From assembly GCA_947502405.1 (NCBI GenBank), contig CANMZT010000013.1:62001-126000 (forward strand): a stretch of 64,000 bases of DNA. Direction: 5' to 3'. Source of the DNA: an uncultured Algibacter sp. GTDB lineage: Bacteria > Bacteroidota > Bacteroidia > Flavobacteriales > Flavobacteriaceae. Below are positions 42,079 through 49,558 of this stretch, in pieces. A model generated the notes under the pieces. It saw nothing but the letters and a program-made list of their open reading frames with translations. It did not search any database and was not told the DNA's origin. Each line of letters begins with the position of its first letter. Position 1 is the first letter of the stretch. Position numbers and translations under genes: made by a program.

Positions 42079-43645
42079 AACCATTAGAATTGGTACACGC
42101 GATAGCGAATTAGCGCTATGGCAAGCCAAAATAGTACAAAGTTTACTCGAAAAAGAAGGTCATAAAACCGAATTAGTACCTGTAAAATCTACAGGCGATT
42201 TAGTTTTAGACAAACCGCTTTACGAATTAGGTATTACAGGTATTTTTACACGTACCCTAGATATAGCCATGTTAAATCACGATATTGATATTGCGGTGCA
42301 TTCATTAAAAGATGTGCCTACTGTTTTACCAAAAGGTATTATTCAGGCTGCTGTTTTAAAACGTGGTAACGTCAATGATACTTTGGTTTTTAAAGATAAC
42401 GAAGAATTTTTAAGTGCTAAGAATGCCGTAATTGCTACAGGTAGTTTACGCCGAAAAGCACAATGGCTTAATAGATACCCAACACATACTATAACAGATT
42501 TACGTGGTAATGTGAATTCTCGTTTGCAAAAACTTCAAGATAACGACTGGAATGGCGCAATTTTCGCCGCTGCAGGTATTGGTAGAATTGGTATTAGACC
42601 AGAAGAAGCCATTAATCTTGATTGGATGATTCCTGCTCCAGCACAGGGAGCCATTATGATTACTGCTTTAGATGAAGACGATTTTGTTAAAGAAGCTTGT
42701 GCTGCTTTAAACCATGAAGAAACTGAGATTTGCACTACTGTAGAACGTAAATTTTTAAATAGATTAGAAGGCGGTTGTACCGCGCCAATAGGGGCTTTAG
42801 CCTTTATTAAAAATGAAGAAGTGCATTTTAAAGGTGTGCTTTTAAGTAAGGACGGTTCCAAAAAAATACAAGTAGAACGTTCTGAAAAACTAGGCAAACA
42901 CGAAGATCTGGCTGTGTTTTGTGCTGATTATATTATAGAGCGCGGTGGTAAACGTTTGATGGATGAAATTAAGTACTCAAACAAGGTTACTAATGTATTT
43001 TCAACTAAAAAATTAACGCAAGATCAGCAAAAGTTATTTCATGAGAAAGTAGTATCAAAAAGCGATGACTTTATTAAAATAAGTTTGAATCGCATTCGAC
43101 CACAAATTTTAAAGTCTGAGATTGAAAATGTTATTCTTACAAGTAAAAATGCTGTTGAAGCACTTATTACAAATTACTCTGCTGAAGAATTACAATTTAA
43201 AAATATTTATTGCGTAGGCAGAAGAACCAAGCGTTTAATAGAACGTAAAATAGGCCCTGTAAAGCATTCTGCTAAAAACGCAAAAGCACTAGCAGAATAT
43301 TTAGTAGAATATATTGAAGGTACTAAAGTAACGTATTTTTGCAGTGATATCCGATTGGACGACTTACCTACTATTTTAAGTGAAAACAACATAGAAGTAA
43401 ACGAAGTTGAAGCCTACCAAACCAAATATGACGGCAGTAAAGTAGAAGATTCTGTAGAAGGCGCTATGTTTTACAGTCCGTCTACTGTGGAAAGTTTTGT
43501 TTGTAGTAATAAAAGCGATGTTATTGCATTTTGTATTGGAGAAACCACAGCGAAAGAAGCTAAAAAACATTTTAAAGATGTTAGGGTGGCGAAGGTTCCG
43601 ACTGTGGAGAGTGTGATTGAGTTGGTGAACCAGCATTATATCTAA
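42071..43645 (+). CDS. hemC: Fused porphobilinogen deaminase and uroporphyrinogen III synthase (HemC-HemD)
   Basis: The protein is 524 residues long, against about 310 for HemC alone. Residues 1 to about 305 are HemC: GTRDSELALWQAKIVQ, HSLKDVPTVLP, RRKAQWLNRYP and the cofactor-attachment LEGGCTAPIGA (Cys near residue 236). From about 320 to 524 the sequence is HemD-like: NVILTSKNAVEALI, YCVGRRTKRL, SPSTVESF and CIGETTAKEAKK, which are HemD landmarks. It would convert porphobilinogen through hydroxymethylbilane to uroporphyrinogen III in one polypeptide. It follows hemA with an 8-base overlap, and a repeat separates it from hemE. Confidence 0.93.
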   Translation: MSKTIRIGTRDSELALWQAKIVQSLLEKEGHKTELVPVKSTGDLVLDKPLYELGITGIFTRTLDIAMLNHDIDIAVHSLKDVPTVLPKGIIQAAVLKRGNVNDTLVFKDNEEFLSAKNAVIATGSLRRKAQWLNRYPTHTITDLRGNVNSRLQKLQDNDWNGAIFAAAGIGRIGIRPEEAINLDWMIPAPAQGAIMITALDEDDFVKEACAALNHEETEICTTVERKFLNRLEGGCTAPIGALAFIKNEEVHFKGVLLSKDGSKKIQVERSEKLGKHEDLAVFCADYIIERGGKRLMDEIKYSNKVTNVFSTKKLTQDQQKLFHEKVVSKSDDFIKISLNRIRPQILKSEIENVILTSKNAVEALITNYSAEELQFKNIYCVGRRTKRLIERKIGPVKHSAKNAKALAEYLVEYIEGTKVTYFCSDIRLDDLPTILSENNIEVNEVEAYQTKYDGSKVEDSVEGAMFYSPSTVESFVCSNKSDVIAFCIGETTAKEAKKHFKDVRVAKVPTVESVIELVNQHYI

Positions 43646-43650
43646 CTATT

Positions 43651-43732
43651 GTCATTCCTGCGAAGGCAGGAATCCATATTATAAATTTAAGTTTCAATTA
43701 AAAAGATTCCCGCCTTCGCGGGAATGACAAAA
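43651..43732. repeat. Inverted pair of REP-like palindromes between hemC-hemD and hemE
   Basis: GTCATTCCTGCGAAGGCAGG (43651) and GATTCCCGCCTTCGCGGGAA, then TGACAAAA (43705-43732), face each other. Each can form a hairpin alone and the two can pair. They fall inside the heme gene run and the second ends just before the hemE start. Confidence 0.85.
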
Positions 43733-43735
43733 CAT

Positions 43736-44761
43736 ATGATAAAGAACAATTTATTTTTAAGAGCATTAAAAGGAGAAACGGTAGACCGTCCACCCGTATG
43801 GATGATGCGTCAAGCAGGGCGTTACCTTCCAGAATTCATGGAAATTAAGGCGAAATACGATTTCTTTACGCGTTGCCAAACCCCAGAATTAGCCAGTGAA
43901 ATTACCGTACAACCCATTCGCAGATACGGTATGGATGCGGCTATTCTGTTTAGTGATATTTTGGTCATTCCTCAAGCCATGAATATCGAGGTGCAAATGA
44001 AGCCCAATTTCGGACCCTATTTACCAAACCCGGTGCGCTCTCAAAAAGATGTTGATAATGTAATTGTACCAGATGTTACGGTAGAATTAGATTACGTATA
44101 CCAAGCCATAAAAGCCACCAAAGAAAAGCTAAACGATGAAATTCCATTAATAGGTTTTGCAGGTTCGCCTTGGACCATTTTATGCTACTGCGTGCAAGGT
44201 CAAGGCAGTAAAAACTTCGATAAAGCCAAAGAATTTTGTTTTACAAACCCCGTTGCGGCACATCAACTATTGCAAAAAATTACAGATACCACTATTGCTT
44301 ATTTAAAAGAAAAAGTAAAAGCAGGCTGTAACGCAGTACAAGTGTTCGATTCCTGGGGAGGCATGCTTTCGCCAGTAGATTATCAAGAATTTTCATGGCA
44401 GTATATCCAACAGATTATTGATGCTTTAAAAGATGACGCCCCAGTAATTGCCTTTGGTAAAGGCTGTTGGTTCGCATTAGGCGAAATGGCAAAATCTGGA
44501 GCTGCAGCCTTGGGTGTAGACTGGACCTGTTCTGCAAGAAACGCCCGTTATTTAACAGGTGGAAACATTACGCTACAAGGTAATTTCGACCCCACACGTT
44601 TGTTTTCGCCACCAGCAGAAATCAAAAAAATGGTGCACCAAATGATTAACGAATTTGGTAAAGACAAATACATCGTAAACCTTGGCCACGGTATCTTACC
44701 AAACATTGGTTTAGATAATGCCAAAGCGTTTATTGATGCTGTAAAAGAGTACGGAAATTAA
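43736..44761 (+). CDS. hemE: Uroporphyrinogen decarboxylase
   Basis: The 341-residue enzyme removes the four acetate carboxyls of uroporphyrinogen III to give coproporphyrinogen III. It has the N-terminal signature [18 protein letters not shown], then [25 protein letters not shown] and [16 protein letters not shown]. The ATG at 43736 ([13 protein letters not shown]) is the family start. A second in-frame ATG at 43724 lies in the last bases of the REP-like repeat (its GGAATGAC), so the repeat could supply an alternative start adding four residues. Confidence 0.95.
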   Translation: MIKNNLFLRALKGETVDRPPVWMMRQAGRYLPEFMEIKAKYDFFTRCQTPELASEITVQPIRRYGMDAAILFSDILVIPQAMNIEVQMKPNFGPYLPNPVRSQKDVDNVIVPDVTVELDYVYQAIKATKEKLNDEIPLIGFAGSPWTILCYCVQGQGSKNFDKAKEFCFTNPVAAHQLLQKITDTTIAYLKEKVKAGCNAVQVFDSWGGMLSPVDYQEFSWQYIQQIIDALKDDAPVIAFGKGCWFALGEMAKSGAAALGVDWTCSARNARYLTGGNITLQGNFDPTRLFSPPAEIKKMVHQMINEFGKDKYIVNLGHGILPNIGLDNAKAFIDAVKEYGN

Positions 44762-44767
44762 AATAAT

Positions 44768-44903
44768 TTGGGCGTTACCTACTTTTTTGTGTAACATTCG
44801 GTTTTAACAATCAACTAATCGCTGTAAAAAGTAGGTCGGGCTTTCACTAGTCGCTCCTCCTTAGGTCGGGAGCTCCAACAGGCCGTTCAATCCCTAACGC
44901 AGA
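44768..44903 (-). repeat. Dispersed structured element, copy E (inverted)
   Basis: On the minus strand the copy begins GCGTTAGGGATTGAACGG, contains a GAGCTCCCGACC segment and GTGAAAGCCCGACC, and ends GGTAACGCCCAAA. It lies between hemE and ktrB and splits the heme run from the potassium-transporter run. Confidence 0.72.
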
Positions 44904-44970
44904 AGTAACATCAAATAATTTAAATTTCGTTTTAAAAGGTTTATTTTTATAAAAATAACCTTAATAAATT

Positions 44971-46326
44971 ATGCCAAATAAATTTCAGCAACTTGCCAAA
45001 AAGTATACACTACTAAAAAAAGGGTGGTCACCCCAGCAAAATTTATTCTATGGCTTTTCAACCTATATCATACTAGGCTTTTTATTATTATGTCTGCCTG
45101 TTGTTCAAAAACAAAGCGCACCTGTATTAGATCATTTATTTATTTCAACATCTGCAGTATCAACAACAGGTTTGGTAACAATTTCTATTTTCGATACGTA
45201 TAATTTTTTCGGTCAGTTTATCATTATGGTACTCATTCAGTTAGGCGGTATCGGGTATTTAACTTTTACCACTTTTATGTTGCTGTCTACAACACGAAAA
45301 ATGACCATATGGCACAAAAAAATACTCTCTACAGAATTTACACTACCAAAAACGATAAGAATAAACGATTTTTTAAAATCCGTAATACTATTTACCTTTA
45401 TTATGGAACTCCTAGGTGCCATTCTGTTTTTTATAGCTTTTAAAGATAGTGGCACACCATTTTGGGAAACACTTTGGTCATCTATATTTCATAGCGTTAG
45501 TACATTTTGTACCGCAGGATTCAGTCTTTTTAATAGTGGTTTTACCGCATACGTAGATGATAATTTTGTGAATTTCATAATCTCAATGCTGGCTATTTGT
45601 GGTTCTTTAGGTTTTATAGTAATTACAGATTTTGGCATGTTTATCAGAAAAAAATCGCATAAGTTAAGCTTCACAACTAAAATCATCCTCTATGGGTTTC
45701 TACTACTTCTAACTTTTGGAACTATATTTTTCTATTTTTTCGAACCTTCAATAGTTAACTTATCAGGGAAAACGAGGTTTTTGGCATCTTTTTTTCAAAC
45801 CATGACAGCCATGACTACCGTTGGTTTCAATACTGTAGATTTTGGTGTGTTCTCCCAAGCCATGATGCTTATTTGTATCTTTTTAATGTATGTAGGTGCA
45901 TCGCCTTCAGGAACTGCAGGAGGTATAAAAATAACAACCCTTACCGCCGTTTTTGCCATTTTAAAAAGTCAACTAAAAGGCAGCAAGCACATCACATTTT
46001 TAGGGCGAATTATTCCCTATGAAAGATTGTATATAGCAACTTCGGCATTTATTTTTTACACCATTATTATTTTAATAGGTACGTTTTTAATTACAATTAC
46101 GAACGATTTAAAATTTGAAGAAATTCTATTTGAAGTAGCCTCTGCATTGGGTACAGTTGGTATAAGCACAGGGATTACAAGCGATATTAATACCTTTGGA
46201 AAAATAGTTGTAATTATATTAATGTTTATAGGTCGCTTAGGTGTACTTACCTTTGGTTTGGCTATTTGGGCGCGTAGCAAAACCGAAGAAAACACCCCAA
46301 TTTTAAAAGGCGATATTGCAGTATAA
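44971..46326 (+). CDS. ktrB: Potassium transporter, TrkH/KtrB family
   Basis: The 451-residue membrane protein has four membrane-pore-membrane repeats. Selectivity-filter loops are visible as STSAVSTTGLVTI, HSVSTFCTAGFSLF, AMTTVGFNTVDFG and ALGTVGISTGITS, each with the key Gly. The gating loop GGIKITTLTAV follows the third. It should be the KtrB-type channel subunit; its cytoplasmic KtrA partner is not adjacent. It begins a run of closely spaced genes (KtrB, EI24, GNAT, hemF, hemB). Confidence 0.88.
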   Translation: MPNKFQQLAKKYTLLKKGWSPQQNLFYGFSTYIILGFLLLCLPVVQKQSAPVLDHLFISTSAVSTTGLVTISIFDTYNFFGQFIIMVLIQLGGIGYLTFTTFMLLSTTRKMTIWHKKILSTEFTLPKTIRINDFLKSVILFTFIMELLGAILFFIAFKDSGTPFWETLWSSIFHSVSTFCTAGFSLFNSGFTAYVDDNFVNFIISMLAICGSLGFIVITDFGMFIRKKSHKLSFTTKIILYGFLLLLTFGTIFFYFFEPSIVNLSGKTRFLASFFQTMTAMTTVGFNTVDFGVFSQAMMLICIFLMYVGASPSGTAGGIKITTLTAVFAILKSQLKGSKHITFLGRIIPYERLYIATSAFIFYTIIILIGTFLITITNDLKFEEILFEVASALGTVGISTGITSDINTFGKIVVIILMFIGRLGVLTFGLAIWARSKTEENTPILKGDIAV

Positions 46327-46328
46327 CC

Positions 46329-47075
46329 ATGATAAAAAACATCATTTCAGGAATTAAAGCATATTTCGGCGCATTTGGTTTAATATCAAAACTAAAACTC
46401 TGGAAATATTTTGCTATTCCAATGCTGATAAGTTTTATAACAGCCATTATTGTTTTTGGTTCAGCTTATGGATTGTCTGATAACATTGGAGGTTTCATTT
46501 CAAAAATCTGGATTTGGGATTGGGGTAAAGAGACGTTTTCATCCATCAGTAATTTTATCGGTGGTTTAATAATCGTAGTTATAGGTATTATACTTTTCAA
46601 ACATATCATAATGGCACTATCAGCACCATTTATGAGTCCTGTTTCAGAAAAAATAGAAGCGCATTTTACAGGAAACCCACCACATTCGCATAGGGACACC
46701 TCATTTATGCAACAACTGATGCGTGGTATCAAAATAAATGGTAGAAATTTATTAATGGAATTATTATTAACCATTCCAATTTTACTCTTAAAATTCATTC
46801 CTGTTGTCAATATATTTTCAACCGTATTACTATTTATGGTACAAGCCTATTATGCAGGTTTTGGTAATATGGATTATACTTTGGAGCGTCATTTTCAGTA
46901 TAAAGAAAGTGTGCAATTTGTGCGTAAACATCGTGGTTTAGCCATTGGTAATGGTATTGTGTTTATTCTCTTTTTATTAATTCCTGTAATCGGTGTTATT
47001 TTAGTATTACCCTTATCAGTTACAGCAGCTTCAACACGAACTGTAGAAGCGCTTCAACATAAAAAAAGTCTATAA
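46329..47075 (+). CDS. EI24-domain membrane protein
   Basis: The 248-residue protein has four or five membrane segments: YFAIPMLISFITAIIVFGSA, then IGGLIIVVIGIILFKHIIMA, then MELLLTIPILLLKFIPVVNI and GIVFILFLLIPVIGVILVLP. LSAPFMSPVSEKIEAHFTG and YYAGFGNMDYTLERH are the EI24 (CysZ-like) family landmarks. Such proteins include sulfate-permease-like CysZ; the substrate is unknown here. It starts three bases after ktrB and overlaps the next gene by one base. Confidence 0.85.
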   Translation: MIKNIISGIKAYFGAFGLISKLKLWKYFAIPMLISFITAIIVFGSAYGLSDNIGGFISKIWIWDWGKETFSSISNFIGGLIIVVIGIILFKHIIMALSAPFMSPVSEKIEAHFTGNPPHSHRDTSFMQQLMRGIKINGRNLLMELLLTIPILLLKFIPVVNIFSTVLLFMVQAYYAGFGNMDYTLERHFQYKESVQFVRKHRGLAIGNGIVFILFLLIPVIGVILVLPLSVTAASTRTVEALQHKKSL

Positions 47076-47617
47076 TGCAACTTAGTTTAGGGGCATATCA
47101 TATCATTCCTATTCAACCAAAAGATGCGTGGGCTATTTGTAATTTTTGTGTAGCAAACGGAGACCGCTTAAAGCTTTATTTCCCGAAAACATTAGAGCAG
47201 AATTTAACGCCAGATTTATCTAATATTTTTGTCCAAAAGAAAGTAAAACAGTTTCAGAATAAAGAAGAATTTTTATTCACAATAAAAGAAGATGAGTCTC
47301 ACAAATTAGTTGGTTTAATTTACATCAAAGCATTAGATTGGATAAAAAAACAAGGCGAGTTTGCCTATGCCATAGATTATAATGTAGAAGGATGCGGATT
47401 AATGACGACATCTATCCAGAAATTATCAGATTACGCTTTTGAAAATTTAGATATTGAAACACTTCAAATCATAGTGCATAAAAGTAATTTAGCTAGTGTT
47501 AAAGTTGCTGAAAATTGTAATTTTACGCATATTAAAACACTTAAGAACGAATATACTCCTGCTAGCGGAAAACCCATGAACATGGAGTTGTATGAACTTT
47601 ATAAAGCGATAGAATAG
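47075..47617 (+). CDS. GNAT-family N-acetyltransferase (RimJ/RimL-like)
   Basis: The 180-residue acetyltransferase has the GNAT fold. Features are the start LSLGAYHIIPIQPKDAWAIC, the central strands HKLVGLIYIKALDWIKKQGEFAYAI, and the CoA-binding loop to helix in NVEGCGLMTTSIQKLSDYAF followed by NLASVKVAENCNFTHI. It resembles RimJ/RimL-type enzymes that acetylate protein N-termini or amino groups of small molecules. It overlaps the preceding gene and hemF starts immediately after its stop, so it is part of the operon. Confidence 0.85.
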   Translation: MQLSLGAYHIIPIQPKDAWAICNFCVANGDRLKLYFPKTLEQNLTPDLSNIFVQKKVKQFQNKEEFLFTIKEDESHKLVGLIYIKALDWIKKQGEFAYAIDYNVEGCGLMTTSIQKLSDYAFENLDIETLQIIVHKSNLASVKVAENCNFTHIKTLKNEYTPASGKPMNMELYELYKAIE

Positions 47618-48523
47618 ATGAAGGATAAATTCTACCAATACATACAAGATTTACAAGACCGCATCACATCAAAACTTGAAGATATTGACGGAAAAGCCAA
47701 ATTTCAACAAGACATTTGGAAACGACCAGAAGGCGGCGGCGGACGCACACGTGTGATAGAAAACGGTAACGTTTTTGAAAAAGGGGGCGTAAATATTTCG
47801 GGTGTTCATGGCAAATTACCAAAATCTATGCAAGCGTATTTTAAAGTGGGCGATGTTGATTTTTTTGCCTGTGGACTAAGTTTAGTGTTACACCCCAAAA
47901 ACCCTATGGTGCCAACAGTGCATGCTAATTGGCGCTATTTCGAAATGTATGATGAAGATGGAAACATTATTGACAGTTGGTTTGGTGGCGGACAAGATTT
48001 AACGCCGTATTACCTTTTTGAAGACGACGCAAAACACTTTCATCAAACTTGTAAAACAGCTTGTGACAAGCACAATTCAGAGTTTTATCCAAAATATAAA
48101 GCACGTTGTGATGAGTACTTTTATAATGCGCATCGTAATGAAGGCAGAGGTTTAGGTGGTTTATTTTTTGATTATTGCAAAGTATCAGACAGCATGACTA
48201 TGGAAAACTGGTATAACTTTGTAACCGAAGTAGGCGATAGTTTCTTAGAAGCTTATGTTCCAATTGTTGAAAAACGAAAAGATTTACCATACACTCAAGA
48301 ACAACGCAATTGGCAAGAAATTCGACGCGGACGTTACGTTGAGTTTAACTTAGTACACGATAAAGGCACACTCTTCGGACTAAAAACTAACGGACGCATT
48401 GAAAGTATTTTAATGAGTTTGCCACCACATGTACAATGGGTATACGACCATCATCCAGAAGCTGGAAGTGAAGAAGAAAAATTAATCGAAGTATTGAAAA
48501 ATCCAATTGATTGGATAAACTAA
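47618..48523 (+). CDS. hemF: Oxygen-dependent coproporphyrinogen III oxidase
   Basis: The 301-residue cytoplasmic enzyme converts coproporphyrinogen III to protoporphyrinogen IX using oxygen. The signatures are LHPKNPMVPTVHANWRYF, WFGGGQDLTPYY, and RGRYVEFNLVHDKGTLFGL. Length matches the family. It begins one base after the GNAT gene stop. HemJ in this window acts on its product, so the route from coproporphyrinogen to heme is complete. Confidence 0.96.
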   Translation: MKDKFYQYIQDLQDRITSKLEDIDGKAKFQQDIWKRPEGGGGRTRVIENGNVFEKGGVNISGVHGKLPKSMQAYFKVGDVDFFACGLSLVLHPKNPMVPTVHANWRYFEMYDEDGNIIDSWFGGGQDLTPYYLFEDDAKHFHQTCKTACDKHNSEFYPKYKARCDEYFYNAHRNEGRGLGGLFFDYCKVSDSMTMENWYNFVTEVGDSFLEAYVPIVEKRKDLPYTQEQRNWQEIRRGRYVEFNLVHDKGTLFGLKTNGRIESILMSLPPHVQWVYDHHPEAGSEEEKLIEVLKNPIDWIN

Positions 48524-48525
48524 TA

Positions 48526-48549
48526 AACGCATCAACGCATCAACGCATC
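48526..48549. repeat. Short tandem repeat AACGCATC x3
   Basis: Three perfect 8-bp units lie in the 45-base gap between hemF and hemB. Such tracts change copy number easily and would alter the spacing upstream of hemB. Confidence 0.8.
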
Positions 48550-48568
48550 AACGAATAAACATTTTACT

Positions 48569-49558
48569 ATGTTCCCACTTAGAAGAAACCGAAGATTAAG
48601 AACAAACGAAGCCATACGCGCCTTAGTTCGTGAAACCATAATTACACCAAATGATTTTTTAGTACCACTTTTTGTGGTGGAAGGCAAAGGTGTAAAAGAC
48701 GAAATTCCATCAATGCCCAACTACTTTCGGTATAGTTTAGATTTATTAGAAGGCGAAGTAAAGGAACTTTGGAAACTAGGTTTAAAATCGGTATTGCTTT
48801 TTGTAAAAGTACCAGACAATTTAAAAGACAATAAAGGTGCAGAAGCATTAAACCCAAACGGCTTGATGCAACGCGCCATTAAAACCGTAAAAAACGCCTG
48901 CCCTGACATGTTAGTGATGACTGACGTGGCATTAGACCCTTATTCTGTTTACGGGCATGATGGTATTATTGAAAATGGTGTTATTGTAAACGATGATACT
49001 GCCGAATTTTTAGCAGAAATGAGTATTTCTCATGCCACCGCTGGTGCCGATTTTGTTGCCCCTAGTGATATGATGGATGGACGTATTTTAACCATCCGTG
49101 AAGCCTTAGAAGACGAAGGCTTTACCAATACGGGTATTATGAGTTATTCGGCTAAATATGCCTCTGCGTTTTATGGGCCTTTTAGGGATGCTTTAGATTC
49201 TGCACCTGTGGATATTCAAGATATTCCAAAGGATAAAAAAACCTATCAAATGGATTATGGCAACCGCTTCGAAGCCATCAAGGAAACCGAAATGGATATT
49301 GATGAGGGTGCCGACATCGTCATGGTAAAACCAGGTATTTCGTATTTAGATATTCTTAGAGAAATAAAAAACGAAGTTGATGTGCCTGTAGCGGTATATC
49401 AAGTTTCGGGCGAATATGCCATGATAAAAGCTGCTGCCGAAAAAGGCTGGCTAGACCACGACCAAATTATGGTAGAAACCACAACGGCGTTTAAACGTGC
49501 TGGCGCGGATATTATTGCGTCTTATTTTGCTAAGGATGTTGTGAAGCTATTGTCTTAG
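48569..49558 (+). CDS. hemB: Delta-aminolevulinic acid dehydratase (porphobilinogen synthase)
   Basis: The 329-residue enzyme condenses two aminolevulinate molecules to porphobilinogen. Schiff-base Lys motifs are in IMSYSAKYASAFYGPFRDAL and IVMVKPGISYLD. The metal-site segment is DVALDPYSVYGHDG, with Asp in place of the three zinc-binding Cys, so it is of the magnesium-responsive type. It ends in a 4-base overlap with a convergent gene (the shared TTAG). It follows hemF by 45 bases. Confidence 0.96.
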   Translation: MFPLRRNRRLRTNEAIRALVRETIITPNDFLVPLFVVEGKGVKDEIPSMPNYFRYSLDLLEGEVKELWKLGLKSVLLFVKVPDNLKDNKGAEALNPNGLMQRAIKTVKNACPDMLVMTDVALDPYSVYGHDGIIENGVIVNDDTAEFLAEMSISHATAGADFVAPSDMMDGRILTIREALEDEGFTNTGIMSYSAKYASAFYGPFRDALDSAPVDIQDIPKDKKTYQMDYGNRFEAIKETEMDIDEGADIVMVKPGISYLDILREIKNEVDVPVAVYQVSGEYAMIKAAAEKGWLDHDQIMVETTTAFKRAGADIIASYFAKDVVKLLS

